This document shows, one piece after another, positions 1 to 9,832 of a stretch of 64,000 nucleotides of DNA. The translations under genes were made by a program, and so were the position numbers. The notes under the pieces were generated by a model. The model was not told where the DNA came from, made no database searches, and worked only from the letters and a program-made list of their open reading frames with translations. Position 1 is the first letter of the stretch; each line of letters opens with the position of its first letter. This DNA is from Ancylobacter polymorphus (GTDB taxonomy: Bacteria; Pseudomonadota; Alphaproteobacteria; Rhizobiales; Xanthobacteraceae): the NCBI RefSeq assembly GCF_022836935.1, contig NZ_CP083239.1, forward strand, positions 2,432,001-2,496,000, given 5' to 3'.

Positions 1-369
1 TTCAAGACCGGCGCGGTGCCGACCGCCAAGCAGACGGCGGTGCATTATTCCCCGCAGCTGCCGCTGGAAGCGGCGATGGCGGCGGCCGGCTGCTTCCCCG
101 ACGTGCCGGGCGAGGAGGCGGCCGGGCTCGCCTATATCAGGCTCGGCACGGCCGAGGTGAAGGAAGTGAACGCGGTGGACAAGGACAGCACCGCCGCCGG
201 CCTCGCGAGCGACACGCTGGCGCGGCTGCAGACGCTGATCGCTGCCTTCGAGAATCCCTCGCGCGGCTATGCCTCGCTGGCGCGGCCGATGTTCGGCGGG
301 CGCTATGGCGATTACGACCATCTGGCGCGGGCCAAGGAATGGTCCACCGGCGGGGAGGGCGAGGAATGA
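1..369 (+). CDS. addB: Double-strand break repair protein AddB, C-terminal fragment
   Basis: This is the 3' end of a gene that begins before the window; frame 1 is open from base 1 to the TGA at 367-369. The first residues, FKTGAVPTAKQ, match the conserved D-x-KTG metal-binding motif of the PD-(D/E)XK nuclease domain that ends AddB. AddB partners AddA in the helicase-nuclease that resects DNA ends and loads RecA, the alphaproteobacterial counterpart of RecBCD. The stop codon overlaps the addA start in an ATGA arrangement, so the two are probably translationally coupled. The helicase-like N-terminal part is outside the window. Confidence 0.9.
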   Translation, partial: FKTGAVPTAKQTAVHYSPQLPLEAAMAAAGCFPDVPGEEAAGLAYIRLGTAEVKEVNAVDKDSTAAGLASDTLARLQTLIAAFENPSRGYASLARPMFGGRYGDYDHLARAKEWSTGGEGEE

Positions 370-3300
370 GCGACATCACCGACCTCGCCCCCGGCGCGCT
401 GCGGGCGGCCACCGTGCTGCAGACCTCCGCCTCCGACCCCATGCTCTCGGCCTGGGTGTCGGCCAATGCCGGCTCGGGCAAGACCCATGTGCTGGCGCGA
501 CGGGTGATCCGCCTGCTGATGCGGGGCGTGAAGCCGGGGCGCATTCTCTGCCTCACCTATACCAAGGCGGCGGCGGCCAACATGGCCAACCGCGTGCTCG
601 GCGAATTGCGGCGCTGGACGACGCTGGACGACGAAGCGCTCGACGCCGAGATCGTCCGCACCGATGGCGGCGCGCCCGACCCGCTGCGCCGGGCGCAGGC
701 GCGGCGGCTGTTCGCGCAGGCGCTGGAAACGCCGGGCGGGCTGAAGATCCAGACCATCCACGCCTTTTGCGGCGCGCTGCTGCACGCCTTCCCCTTCGAG
801 GCCGGGGTGCCCGCCGGCTTCGGCGAGCTGGAGGAAGCGGCGCGGCTGGAACTGCTGGCGCGGGTGCGAGCGGAGGTGGTGCTGCAAGCCGCCGGCGCCC
901 CGGCGAGCGACCTCGGTCAGGCGCTGGCGCTGATCGTCGCCCAGACCTCCGATGCCGGCATCAACGATCTGCTGAAGGAGCTGGTGGCGGATGCCCCGGC
1001 ACTCGCGGCGAGCGAGGACGATCTCGCCCGCGCCGTCGGGCTCGACGCGCCCATCGCCTCCGCCGATATCGAGCGGGCGATCATCGAAGCGGCGCTGATC
1101 CCGCGCGGGGCGTGGCTTGGGCTGGCGGAGGCGCTGCTGCTGGAAGGCGGCAATTGCGCCAAACGCGGCCAGGGCCTGCGCGCGGCCGTGCTGGCGCCGC
1201 CCGAGGCGGTGGCGGAGACCTATGCCGGCGTGTTTCTCAAAGAGGATGGCGAGCCTTATTCCGAGGGGCAGTTCGGCAATGCGGCGGCGCGGGCGAAATA
1301 CCCGCAATTGATCAATGAGCGCGACCGCATCGCCCCGCTGGCGCGCCAGCTTTCCGCCGCCCGCGCCTTCGAGCGCAGCCGGGCGGTGCTGATCCTCGGG
1401 CGCGAGGCGGCGCGGCGCTATGAGCGGGCCAAGGCGGCGCGCGGCGTGCTCGACTTCGCCGATCTCGTCAACGCCGCCCGCCGGCTGCTGGCCTCGGGCG
1501 CCTCGGCCTGGGTGCATTACAAGCTCGACCAGGGCATCGACCATGTGCTGCTGGACGAAGCGCAGGACACCAGCCCGGAGCAATGGGAGGTGATCCGCCC
1601 GCTGGTGGCCGAGTTTTTTGCGGGCGAAGGCGCGCGCGAGGACCGCCAGCTGCCGCGCACGCTGTTCGTGGTCGGCGACGAGAAGCAGTCGATCTTCTCG
1701 TTCCAGGGTGCGGATCCCCGCCGCTTCGACACGGTGCGGCGCGAATTCGAGGCGGCGGGCGGCGCCGGCTTCGTGCATGTGGAATTGCAGCACTCCTTCC
1801 GCTCGGCGCCGGGCATATTGGAGGCGGTGGACGCGGTGTTCGGTCGCGAGGCCTCCTATCGCGGCCTTTCCGCCGAAGCCAAGCCGCCGGTGCACGCGCC
1901 GATCCACGCCGCGCTGCCGGCGCTGGTGGAAATGTGGGAGCCGGAAGCGCCGAGCGAGAAGGTGGATGTCGACGCCTGGCAGCGCCCGCTCGACGCGCCC
2001 GGCGCCGACGACCCCAAGGGAAGGCTGGCGAAGAAGATCGCCGCCCATATCGCCGCCCGCATCCGCGAAGGCTTTCCCGTCACCGGCCGCCATGGCACGC
2101 GCCCGGCCCGGCCGGGCGATTTCCTTATTCTGGTGCGCCGACGTGACGGGCTGTTCACCTCCATCATCCGCGAACTGAAGCAGGCGCGGGTGGAAGTGGC
2201 CGGCGCCGACCGTCTGGTCGTGGCCGAGCATATCGCGGTCATGGACCTGATGGCGCTGGGCGACGCGCTGCTCGCCCGCGACGACGAGCTGGCGCTGGCG
2301 AGCGTGCTGAAAAGCCCGCTCTTCGGCTTTGACGACAATGACCTGATGAAGCTGGCGCCCGGCCGCGATGGGCTGCTGGAAGATGTGCTGGCGGCCCGCG
2401 CGGGCGAGAACCCGAAATGGGCCGCGGCCGCCGGGCGGCTGGCGCGGCTGCGCGACGAGGCGCGGCGGCTGCGGCCGTTCGATTTCTACACCCGCGTGCT
2501 CGGGCGCGAGCGCGGCCGCGCCGCCATGCTCGCCCGGCTGGGGCCCGAGGCGGCTGACGCGCTCGACGAGATGCTGGCGCTGGCACGGTCCTATGAGAGC
2601 CTGGAGGCGCCCTCGCTCGCGGGGTTCCTGGCCTTTCTGCGGCGCGGCGGCGCCGAGGCCAAGCGCGACATGGAAGCCGGGCGCGACGAGGTGCGGGTGA
2701 TGACCGTGCACGGCGCCAAGGGGCTGGAGGCGCCCTATGTCATTCTCGCCGACACCACCTCCGGGCCGATGACCCGCCGCAGCGCCGGGCTGCTGCGCGT
2801 GGAACTGCCCGATGGCCGCCGTGTGGCGCTGCACGCTCCGGCCAAGAAGGGCGACACATCAGCCATGGCGAGCGCCCGCCAGCGCGGCGACGACGCCCAG
2901 CAGGACGAATATCGCCGCCTGCTCTATGTCGCGCTGACCCGCGCCGAGACGGCGCTGGTTCTGTGCGGGGCGGATGGCGCGCGTCAGCGCCCGGCCGATT
3001 GCTGGTACGATCTCGTGCGCTCCGCGCTGGAGCCGGAGGCTCTGGAAGTCCCGGCGAGCGGCTTTGCCGGCACGGTGCTGCGCTGGCGCGCCGGTGCGGC
3101 GGACGCGCCGCTGCCGCCGCTGCCTGTCCCCCCGCCGCCCGCCGGTGCCGCCGAGGAGCGCGCCCTGGCGCAGGCGCTGGCCCGGCCGGTGCGCGAGACG
3201 CTGGCACCGGCGAGCCTTCGCCCCTCCGGCGCCGATGTCTTTGGCCCCGCGCCCACCGGCGATGCCGCCCGCGCGCTGGAACGCGGCGATCTGCTGCACC

Positions 3301-3779
3301 GGCTGATGGCGGCGCTGGCGCCGCTGCCCGAAGCTGGGCGGCCCGAGCCCGGCCGCCGCCTGCTGGCGTCGAGCACCGACTGGTCGGAGGCCGCGCGCGA
3401 GGAACTGCTTGCCGAGGCGCTGGCGACGCTGGCTCTGCCGGAACTCAGCCCCCTGTTCGCGCCCGGCAGCCTCGGCGAGGTTCCGCTGGCCGGCGAACTG
3501 GAGGACGGCACCCCGGTTTCCGGCCGCATCGACCGGCTGAGCGTCAGCGACGGCGCGGTGCTGATCGCCGACTTCAAGACCGACCGGCATGTGCCGCGCG
3601 TCGCATCAGCCATGCCGCCCGCGCATATCCGCCAGGTCGCGCTCTATGCGCGGCTCATCGCCAAGCTATTCCCAGGCAAGCCTGTGCGGGCATTGCTGGT
3701 CTATACCGCCGGCCCTCTCGTGCATGCGCTCGACGGCGCGGCGCTGGAGCGGGCGGTGGAAAGAGTCACGTTGGGGTGA
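366..3779 (+). CDS. addA: Double-strand break repair helicase AddA
   Basis: A 1137-residue UvrD/Rep-superfamily 3'-5' helicase with a C-terminal nuclease domain. Visible motifs are Walker A ANAGSGKT at residues 33-40, Walker B/motif II LLDEAQDTS near 398, motif III GDEKQSIFSFQGADP, motif V MTVHGAKGLEAPYV, motif VI RRLLYVALTRAE, and the nuclease motif LIADFKTDR near 1060. Length and order fit alphaproteobacterial AddA. I chose the ATG at 366 because it overlaps the addB stop by 4 bp. An in-frame start 27 bases upstream lacks this coupling. AddAB acts in the cytoplasm in recombinational repair of double-strand breaks. Confidence 0.96.
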   Translation: MSDITDLAPGALRAATVLQTSASDPMLSAWVSANAGSGKTHVLARRVIRLLMRGVKPGRILCLTYTKAAAANMANRVLGELRRWTTLDDEALDAEIVRTDGGAPDPLRRAQARRLFAQALETPGGLKIQTIHAFCGALLHAFPFEAGVPAGFGELEEAARLELLARVRAEVVLQAAGAPASDLGQALALIVAQTSDAGINDLLKELVADAPALAASEDDLARAVGLDAPIASADIERAIIEAALIPRGAWLGLAEALLLEGGNCAKRGQGLRAAVLAPPEAVAETYAGVFLKEDGEPYSEGQFGNAAARAKYPQLINERDRIAPLARQLSAARAFERSRAVLILGREAARRYERAKAARGVLDFADLVNAARRLLASGASAWVHYKLDQGIDHVLLDEAQDTSPEQWEVIRPLVAEFFAGEGAREDRQLPRTLFVVGDEKQSIFSFQGADPRRFDTVRREFEAAGGAGFVHVELQHSFRSAPGILEAVDAVFGREASYRGLSAEAKPPVHAPIHAALPALVEMWEPEAPSEKVDVDAWQRPLDAPGADDPKGRLAKKIAAHIAARIREGFPVTGRHGTRPARPGDFLILVRRRDGLFTSIIRELKQARVEVAGADRLVVAEHIAVMDLMALGDALLARDDELALASVLKSPLFGFDDNDLMKLAPGRDGLLEDVLAARAGENPKWAAAAGRLARLRDEARRLRPFDFYTRVLGRERGRAAMLARLGPEAADALDEMLALARSYESLEAPSLAGFLAFLRRGGAEAKRDMEAGRDEVRVMTVHGAKGLEAPYVILADTTSGPMTRRSAGLLRVELPDGRRVALHAPAKKGDTSAMASARQRGDDAQQDEYRRLLYVALTRAETALVLCGADGARQRPADCWYDLVRSALEPEALEVPASGFAGTVLRWRAGAADAPLPPLPVPPPPAGAAEERALAQALARPVRETLAPASLRPSGADVFGPAPTGDAARALERGDLLHRLMAALAPLPEAGRPEPGRRLLASSTDWSEAAREELLAEALATLALPELSPLFAPGSLGEVPLAGELEDGTPVSGRIDRLSVSDGAVLIADFKTDRHVPRVASAMPPAHIRQVALYARLIAKLFPGKPVRALLVYTAGPLVHALDGAALERAVERVTLG

Positions 3780-3786
3780 CGCTGCC

Positions 3787-3815
3787 TTGACGCATGGGGG
3801 GGCGGCTACCTACCT
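3787..3815 (+). promoter_or_regulatory. Candidate sigma-70-type promoter of trxA
   Basis: TTGACG at 3787-3792 is followed after 17 bases by CTACCT at 3810-3815, close to the alphaproteobacterial housekeeping pattern TTGAC-N17-CTATAT. It lies just after addA and would give a leader of about 40 bases before trxA. The prediction is by eye only. Confidence 0.4.
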
Positions 3816-3860
3816 TCCCGTCAACTTTGTGGAAATCCACGATTCTAGAAAGGTGTCCAA

Positions 3861-4181
3861 ATGGGCGTCGAAAAAGTATCGGACCAGAATTTCGAGTCCG
3901 AGGTGCTGAACTCCTCTTCCCCCGTCATCGTCGACTTCTGGGCGGAATGGTGCGGCCCGTGCCGCATGGTGGCCCCGGTGCTCGACGAGATGGCGAGCGA
4001 GCTCGGCGACAAGGTGAAGATCGTCAAGCTGAACGTCGACGAGAACCCGGCGACGGCGTCGAAGTACGGCATCATGTCGATCCCGACCCTGCTGCTGTTC
4101 AAGGACGGCCAGCTGGCCTCGCGCCAGGTCGGCGCGGCGCCGAAGGCGAAGATGCTGAGCTGGGTCGGCGGCGCGCTCTGA
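3861..4181 (+). CDS. trxA: Thioredoxin
   Basis: A 106-residue single-domain thioredoxin. The redox-active WCGPC motif is at residues 30-34 (catalytic cysteines 31 and 34), and the cis-proline segment SIPTLLLF is present. It would reduce disulfides of cytosolic proteins such as ribonucleotide reductase using electrons from thioredoxin reductase. An AGGTG-type ribosome-binding site precedes the ATG. The addB-addA-trxA order is common in Hyphomicrobiales. It probably has its own promoter (3787-3815) and ends at the strong hairpin at 4207-4239. Confidence 0.97.
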   Translation: MGVEKVSDQNFESEVLNSSSPVIVDFWAEWCGPCRMVAPVLDEMASELGDKVKIVKLNVDENPATASKYGIMSIPTLLLFKDGQLASRQVGAAPKAKMLSWVGGAL

Positions 4182-4206
4182 TCGCCTGACCGTCTCCGCT
4201 TCGATC

Positions 4207-4239
4207 AAACCCCGGCCGGTTCTCCGCGCCGGGGTTTTT
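4207..4239 (+). terminator. Rho-independent terminator of trxA
   Basis: A perfect 10-bp stem, AAACCCCGGC at 4207-4216 with GCCGGGGTTT at 4228-4237, has an 11-base loop and runs into T4235-4239. It starts 26 bases after the trxA stop. Confidence 0.9.
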
Positions 4240-4324
4240 CGTTCCGACCGACGCGCCGGCCGATTCCCCGCAGGCGATGCTCCGGCGCGGGCGGTCCCGT
4301 CGCATTCCCCTTGTGGAGACTTCC

Positions 4325-4831
4325 ATGCCGCTTTCCATGTATGACGCCTCCGTCCCCGTGTTCCAGCGCGCGCTGGGCAATCTCGATGCGCTGCTGCGCA
4401 AGGGCGAGGAACATGCCGCCGCCGCTGGCCTCGATCTCGCGGAACTCGCCGCCGCACGGCTCGCGCCGGACATGTTTCCGCTGACCGGGCAGGTCCAGAG
4501 CGCGTGCGATTCCGCCAAGTTCGCCGCCGCGCGCCTGACCGGCACCACGGCGCCGAGCTTCCCCGACACCGAGACGACCTTCGCGGAACTGCACCAGCGC
4601 ATCGCCGCCACGCTGGACTATCTCGCCAGCGTCGATCCGGCCGGCTTCGCGGGCAGCGAGACGCGGGAGATCGTGCAGAAGTCGCGGCGCGGCGAAAGGC
4701 AGTTCGTCGGGACGAGCTATCTGCTCACCTTCGCGCTGCCGAACTTCTTCTTCCACGTCACCACCGCCTACGACATTCTGCGCCACAAGGGCGTGCCGGT
4801 CGGCAAGATGGACTATCTCGGAGCGTTCTGA
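4325..4831 (+). CDS. DUF1993 family protein
   Basis: A 168-residue soluble protein beginning MPLSMYDASVPVFQRALGNL. The conserved features of DUF1993 are visible: an N-terminal YDASVPVF helix, a central AARLTG segment, and the C-terminal PNFFFHVTTAYDILRHKGVP followed by G-K-x-DYLG. The family has a DinB-like four-helix fold and no known reaction. The start at 4325 is chosen because the family begins at this methionine; a longer reading is possible but lacks family support. Its last 19 bases overlap the convergent gene on the minus strand. Confidence 0.85.
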   Translation: MPLSMYDASVPVFQRALGNLDALLRKGEEHAAAAGLDLAELAAARLAPDMFPLTGQVQSACDSAKFAAARLTGTTAPSFPDTETTFAELHQRIAATLDYLASVDPAGFAGSETREIVQKSRRGERQFVGTSYLLTFALPNFFFHVTTAYDILRHKGVPVGKMDYLGAF

Positions 4832-5532
4832 GCCTCCGGCGCGGCGAGTGCGGGCGGGGGGAAGGCCAGCGTCTCGCGCGTATAGCTCTCCACCAGCGCG
4901 CTGAACGGCGTGCCGTCGGGCAGGGTCAGTACGGCGCGGTGTTCCAGCACGAAGGGCGGGATGGCGAGGGCGCCGGCCGCAGGCGGCAGTGGCGCGCCCA
5001 TCGCCCAGCCCTCGGGCAGCGGCTGCCACAGCAGCCGGGCGCCGAGCGTGGTGCGGCGGAAGTCGAGCGGCTTCACAACCCGGCCAAAGGACGTGTCAGT
5101 GGTCTCCAGCGCCGCGTTCATCGCCGGCGTCAGAAGCGCCGGCAGATACCAGTTGTCGGCTTCGGACAATACCTTGTCGCCGCAGGTGAGCCGGACCCTG
5201 CGGTAATTCACCGGCGCGTCCGCGTGGACTTTGAGCAGGGCGCGAATCTCCGGCCCCGCCGGCTTGTCCTGCCCGCGCACGCGGTCGGCGACGATGGTGG
5301 GAGCCTCCGCCAGCCGATGCGCGGCGCACCAGCGGTCCAGCGTCAGCGTGGCGCTGGGATTGGACAGCAGCTCGGCGTTCAGCGTTTGCAGCAGCGCCAG
5401 CGCCGCCAGCCGGTGCATGGCATCATCCGGCCAGATGGGCGGCTCGGCGGCGCGGGCCGGCATGCCGAGGGTGAGGCAGAGCAGTCCGAGCGCCGCGACG
5501 TGGCGTCCGGCTTTCATCCATGCGTCCCGCAT
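4813..5532 (-). CDS. Exported protein with chorismate-lyase-like (UbiC-like) character
   Basis: A protein of 239 residues with an N-terminal signal peptide: a basic start, a hydrophobic stretch, then an A-R-A-A cleavage region near residue 29. The segment YRRVRLTCGDKVLSEADNWY, followed by TPxMNxxLETTDTxFGRVV, resembles the chorismate-lyase (UbiC) fold, in which G-R near the end of a strand binds the aromatic acid. An exported UbiC-like protein would not be the usual cytosolic enzyme, so the activity is unknown. The start at 5532 has GGAGGG upstream; an ATG at 5517 is an alternative. It converges with, and overlaps, the DUF1993 gene. The fold assignment is from memory of motifs only. Confidence 0.65.
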   Translation of the reverse strand: MRDAWMKAGRHVAALGLLCLTLGMPARAAEPPIWPDDAMHRLAALALLQTLNAELLSNPSATLTLDRWCAAHRLAEAPTIVADRVRGQDKPAGPEIRALLKVHADAPVNYRRVRLTCGDKVLSEADNWYLPALLTPAMNAALETTDTSFGRVVKPLDFRRTTLGARLLWQPLPEGWAMGAPLPPAAGALAIPPFVLEHRAVLTLPDGTPFSALVESYTRETLAFPPPALAAPEAQNAPR

Positions 5533-5716
5533 CCGTCCCTCCCGCGCCGGCGCCCGTGGCGATGGGGGAGGGAATGGCTTAAACCGCGCCTTCTGTCGAG
5601 ACGGGCGCTCCCCTCCGTAATCCCCCCGCTTGCCGGCGCCTGCCGGCCGGGCCGATAGTTCGGCCGCACGGTCGCGGGGGCCGGGAGGCGCGCAGCCCGA
5701 GGGATTGAGGCCGGCC

Positions 5717-6985
5717 ATGGATGAGATGGACATCTTCCGACGCCTGGCGCTGGCGATCGCCATCGGCGCGCTGGTGGGGGTGGAGCGCCACTGGCGCGAG
5801 CGCGACGAGGATGAGGGCGCCCGCACCGCCGGCATCCGCACCTTCACGCTCATCGGCATGCTGGGCGGCGTCGCCGGCCTGCTGGAACGGCTGCTCGCCC
5901 CCGCCGGGGCGAAGTCGGGCGCGGTGCTGGTCGGCTTCCTCGTCACGCTCACCGCCGTCATCGCCCTGTTCCAGTACCGCGAGGGCGTAGCGGAGAACCG
6001 TTTCAGCGCGACTGCCGTGGTCGCGGCGATGCTGACCTTCGCGCTCGGCGCGCTGGCGCTGCTCGGCGACATGACGCTGGCTTCGGCCGGCGGGGTGGTG
6101 CTGGCGGTGATCCTCGCCAGCCGCGACATGCTGCACCGGGCGATCAAGCGCCTGCGCTGGGCGGAGCTGCGCTCGGCGCTGATCCTGCTGGCGCTCGCCT
6201 TCGTGCTGCGGCCCATCGTGCCGGCGGAGCCGATCGGCCCGTTCGGCGGGGTGTCGCCGGCGCGCATTCTCGCCATGGCCATCGTGCTGGCGGCGATTTC
6301 CTTCTGCGGCTACATCGCGGTCCGCCTGTTCGGTGCCACGCGCGGCGAACTGCTCGCCGGCACCATTGGCGGGCTCATCTCCTCCACCGCCACCACCATC
6401 ACCAATGCCCGCCGCTCGCGCGAAAGCCCCGCCGTCGGGGCACTGGCCGCCGGGGCGGTGAGCGCGGGCGGGGTCTCGCTTGTACGCACCGCGCTGCTGG
6501 TGTCGGCGCTGCTTCCCGCGCTGGCGGACCGCCTGTTGCTGCCGCTGGCGGCCGGCGCGGCGGTGATGTTCGCCGCCGCGCTGCTGCTGATCCGCCGGGC
6601 CGAGCCCGGCGCGCCGCCGGCACAGCGGCCGGAGCCGGGCAATCCCTTCGATCTCCTCGCCGTGTTCAAGATGGCGCTGCTGCTGGTGGCGGTGGCCTTC
6701 GCCGCCCGGGTGGCGAGCGAGATCTGGGGCACGGGCGGGCTTTATGCCGCCGCCGCCCTGTCCGGCCTCGCCGATGTCGACGCGGTGACGGTGACGGTGG
6801 CCGGGATGCTGCCGACGCTCGACGCCAGCGTGGCGGCGCGGGCGCTCGGCCTCGCCGTCATCGCCAACATGCTGGCGAAGACGGCCTATGCCGGCCTGTT
6901 CGGCAAGCGGCGCTTCGCCCTCACGCTGGCCGGCGCCAGCTTCCTCGCCCTCATGGCCGCGGGAGGCGCGGCGCTGCTGCGGTGA
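5717..6985 (+). CDS. MgtC/SapB-DUF4010 family integral membrane protein
   Basis: A 422-residue polytopic membrane protein. The N-terminal third (IGALVGVERHWRERDEDEGARTAGIRTF) matches the MgtC/SapB signature, including the G-x-ER and RTAGIRT motifs. The rest is the DUF4010 helical region with a glycine/threonine-rich LAGTIGGLISSTATT segment. About 10-12 membrane segments are evident. The family role is unresolved; MgtC itself is linked to magnesium limitation and regulation of the ATP synthase. I chose the ATG at 5717 because the upstream extension is proline/arginine-rich and unlike the family. It converges on poxB 20 bases downstream. Confidence 0.87.
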   Translation: MDEMDIFRRLALAIAIGALVGVERHWRERDEDEGARTAGIRTFTLIGMLGGVAGLLERLLAPAGAKSGAVLVGFLVTLTAVIALFQYREGVAENRFSATAVVAAMLTFALGALALLGDMTLASAGGVVLAVILASRDMLHRAIKRLRWAELRSALILLALAFVLRPIVPAEPIGPFGGVSPARILAMAIVLAAISFCGYIAVRLFGATRGELLAGTIGGLISSTATTITNARRSRESPAVGALAAGAVSAGGVSLVRTALLVSALLPALADRLLLPLAAGAAVMFAAALLLIRRAEPGAPPAQRPEPGNPFDLLAVFKMALLLVAVAFAARVASEIWGTGGLYAAAALSGLADVDAVTVTVAGMLPTLDASVAARALGLAVIANMLAKTAYAGLFGKRRFALTLAGASFLALMAAGGAALLR

Positions 6986-7005
6986 GGGCGAAGCGGGCGG
7001 CTCAC

Positions 7006-8739
7006 TCAGCGCGGCAGCAGGTTCTGCCGGGCGAGGTCGATCACCTCGTCGCCGCGCCCGCTCATCACCGCGCGGAGCAGCCAGAGGCCGAAGCCGGTGG
7101 CCTCCTTGATGCCGATGGTCGGCGGCATGGACAGTTCCTGCTTGGCGGTGACCACGTCGAGCAAGGCCGGGCCGTCATGGTCGAACACCTGCCGCACCGC
7201 GCCGGGCAGGTCGCCGGGGTCTTCCACCCGCACCGCCATCAGCCCGATGGCGCGGGCCATGGCGGCGAAATCGGGGTTCTCAAGATCCGTGCCGAGCCCG
7301 ACGAAGCCGGCGGCCTTCATCTCCATCGCCACGAAGCCGAGCACGCCATTGTTGAAGATCACGATCTTCACCGGCAGCTTCTCCTGCACCAGCGTGAGGA
7401 GATCGCCCATCAGCATGGCGAAGCCGCCATCGCCGGAGAGCGAGACCACCTGCCGGCCCGGCTGCGCCGCCTGGATGCCGATGGCCTGCGGCATGGCATT
7501 GGCCATCGAGCCATGCACCAGCGAGCCGACCAGCCGGCGCTTGCCGTTCATGGCGAGGTAGCGCGCCGCCCAGATGGTCGGCGTGCCGACATCGAAGGTG
7601 AAGGCGGCGTCCTCCGTGGCGAGGTCGCTCACCACCTTGGCGAGATATTGCGGGTGGATCGGCTTGCGGCCGGGCGTGCCCACCGCGAGGGCATCGAGCC
7701 CCTCGCGCGCCCGCTTGTAGCGCGCCAGCGCGTCGTCGAGATGCGCCCGGTCTGTCTTGGCTCGCAGCAGCGGCAGCACGGCCGCGAGCGTCGCCCGCAC
7801 ATCGCCGACGAGGCCGAGATCGAGCGTGCAGCGCCGGCCGAGCTGCGCGGCGCGGATGTCGACCTGCACGGTCTTCACGCCCGTCGGCAGAAACTGCTTG
7901 TAGGGGAAATCCGTGCCCAGCAGCACCAGCAGGTCGCAGGCATGCATCGCCTCATAGCCGGAGGCGAAGCCGATGAAGCCGGTCATGCCGACATCATAGG
8001 GGTTGTCGTATTCGACATATTCCTTGCCGCCCAGCGCATGCACGATCGGGCTCTTGACCGCCTCGGCCAGCGCCATCAGTTCGGCATGGGCGCCGGCGCA
8101 GCCGCGCCCGCAGAACAGCGTCACGCGGCTGGCGCCGTTGAGCAGATCGGCGAAGGCCTCGATCTCGGAGACGGCGGGCGTCACCACCGGGGTGGGGGGC
8201 AGCAGGCCGGCGGGCGGCGAGATCGCCCGCGCCGGTGCCGCGCGCAGCGCCACGTCGCCGGGCACCACGATGACGGCGACGCCGCGCGCGCCCACCGCCG
8301 CGCGGATGGCGTTTTCCAGCACATAGGGCATCTGCGAGGGGTCGGAGACCATCTCGCAATAGACGCTGCATTCGCGGAACAGGTTCTGCGGGTGTGTCTC
8401 CTGAAAATAGCCGCCGCCGATTTCCGAGGAGGGGATCTGCGCGGCGATGGCGAGCACGGGCGTGCGGCTGCGCTGGGCATCGTACAGGCCGTTGATCAGG
8501 TGCAGATTGCCCGGCCCGCAGGAGCCGGCGCAGACGGCGAGCTTGCCGGTGATCTGCGCTTCGCCCGCGGCGGCGAAGGCGGCCGCCTCTTCGTGGCGGA
8601 CATGCACCCATGTGATGCGGTCGCTGTCGCGCAGGGCTTCCGTCATTCCGTTCAGGCTGTCGCCGACGACGCCGTAGATGCGCGCGACGCCCGCCTGTTC
8701 CAGGGTTTCGATCATGAGTTCTGCGATGTTTCGTGACAT
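7006..8739 (-). CDS. poxB: Thiamine-diphosphate-dependent pyruvate:quinone oxidoreductase-type enzyme (PoxB-like)
   Basis: A protein of 577 residues, the length expected for PoxB (572 in E. coli). The N-terminal pyrimidine-binding domain has the catalytic glutamate in [12 protein letters not shown] central FAD-type domain follows, and the C-terminal domain carries the ThDP/Mg motif [11 protein letters not shown] ending in NN. The C-terminal tail could serve membrane binding, as in PoxB. The reaction would be oxidative decarboxylation of pyruvate to acetate and CO2 with electrons to quinone. I start at the ATG at 8739, where family similarity begins. A GTG at 8778 overlaps the cydB stop as GTGA and is a real alternative adding 13 residues. 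Last gene of the 13565-7006 operon. Confidence 0.86.
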   Translation of the reverse strand: MSRNIAELMIETLEQAGVARIYGVVGDSLNGMTEALRDSDRITWVHVRHEEAAAFAAAGEAQITGKLAVCAGSCGPGNLHLINGLYDAQRSRTPVLAIAAQIPSSEIGGGYFQETHPQNLFRECSVYCEMVSDPSQMPYVLENAIRAAVGARGVAVIVVPGDVALRAAPARAISPPAGLLPPTPVVTPAVSEIEAFADLLNGASRVTLFCGRGCAGAHAELMALAEAVKSPIVHALGGKEYVEYDNPYDVGMTGFIGFASGYEAMHACDLLVLLGTDFPYKQFLPTGVKTVQVDIRAAQLGRRCTLDLGLVGDVRATLAAVLPLLRAKTDRAHLDDALARYKRAREGLDALAVGTPGRKPIHPQYLAKVVSDLATEDAAFTFDVGTPTIWAARYLAMNGKRRLVGSLVHGSMANAMPQAIGIQAAQPGRQVVSLSGDGGFAMLMGDLLTLVQEKLPVKIVIFNNGVLGFVAMEMKAAGFVGLGTDLENPDFAAMARAIGLMAVRVEDPGDLPGAVRQVFDHDGPALLDVVTAKQELSMPPTIGIKEATGFGLWLLRAVMSGRGDEVIDLARQNLLPR

Positions 8740-8774
8740 GGTCCGGTCTCGCTTGGGGGGAGGCGTGAAGGTCT

Positions 8775-9830
8775 TCACGAAAGGCTTTCGGGCTGATGCG
8801 TCCCGGCCGGGGCGTCATAGGCGCCGTGCTCCGTCAGGGTCTTGCCCCGGAACACCCAGTAGGCATGCGCCTGGTAGGCGAGGACGACCGGTAGGACGAC
8901 GGCAAGGCCGAAGCTGATGAAGGTCAGGGATTGCGGGTCGGCAAGCCCGTCCCACACGGTGACGGCGCGCGGCACGACATAGGGCCACAGGCTCACCACC
9001 AGCCCGATGAGGCCGAGGGCGAACAAAACCAGCGCGAGGGCGAAGGTGCGCATCTCCGCTCCGGTCCAGATGCCGCGCCAGAGCGCGACGATGACCGCCA
9101 GCGTCACCAGCGGCACCGGCGCCAGCAGCAGGATATTGGGCAGGCTGAACCAGCGCGCCGCCACGTCCGGCACGGTGAGCGCGCTCCAGCCGCTGACCAC
9201 CAGCATCATCACCGCGACGAGGATCAGCGCGGCATGGGCGATCTCGCGGGCGAAGATCTGGGTGCGGCCCTGCGTCTTCAGGATCAGCCAGCCGGCGCCG
9301 ATCAGCGCATAGCCGCCGACGAGGCCGATGCCGCAGAGCAGGCCGAGCAGGCTGAGGAAGCTGAACGGTCCCCCGGCGAACATGCCGTCCGCCACCGGCA
9401 CGCCGTCGATCAGCCCGCCGAGGATCAGCCCTTGGCACAGCGCGGCGAGGATGGAACCGCCGGCGAAGGCGAAGTCCCAGATGAAGCGGAACCGTGTCGC
9501 CTGCAGGCGGAAGCCGAAGGCGACGCCGCGCAGGATCAGCGCGAACAGCATGGTGACGATGGGCAGGTAGAAGGCCGGCAGCAGGATGTAGTAGCCGGCG
9601 GGGAAGGCGGCGAGCAGCAGCGTGCCGCCGGCCACCAGCCAGGTCTCGTTGCCGTCCCAGACGGGTTCGATGCTGGCCATCATCACGTCGCGGTCCGCGT
9701 CGCGCGGCGCGGCGAGGAACAGGATGCCGACACCGAGGTCGAGGCCGTCGGCCAGCACATAGACCACGACGCAGAACACGGCGAGCGCGGCGAAGACGAG
9801 CGCGATATGCGCGGTGAGAAGGGCGATCAT
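8775..9830 (-). CDS. cydB: Cytochrome bd-type quinol oxidase subunit II (CIO type)
   Basis: A 351-residue membrane protein with about nine hydrophobic segments. The N-terminal [13 protein letters not shown] and [12 protein letters not shown] motifs are diagnostic of CydB/CioB. It forms the heterodimeric quinol oxidase with CydA. It begins 2 bases after the cydA stop. No short cydX-like or DUF2474 gene follows; the next gene starts immediately. This is usual for cyanide-insensitive oxidases that lack or do not co-encode a small subunit. Confidence 0.95.
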   Translation of the reverse strand: MIALLTAHIALVFAALAVFCVVVYVLADGLDLGVGILFLAAPRDADRDVMMASIEPVWDGNETWLVAGGTLLLAAFPAGYYILLPAFYLPIVTMLFALILRGVAFGFRLQATRFRFIWDFAFAGGSILAALCQGLILGGLIDGVPVADGMFAGGPFSFLSLLGLLCGIGLVGGYALIGAGWLILKTQGRTQIFAREIAHAALILVAVMMLVVSGWSALTVPDVAARWFSLPNILLLAPVPLVTLAVIVALWRGIWTGAEMRTFALALVLFALGLIGLVVSLWPYVVPRAVTVWDGLADPQSLTFISFGLAVVLPVVLAYQAHAYWVFRGKTLTEHGAYDAPAGTHQPESLS

Positions 9831-9832
9831 GG

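Noticed and set aside
312..2834. Long open frames antisense to real genes, for example this one and those at 22379-25231 (minus) and 11346-13634 (plus)
   Set aside because: They lie opposite genes with strong motifs, are rich in Arg, Ala, Gly and His as expected of GC-rich shadow frames, and match no family.
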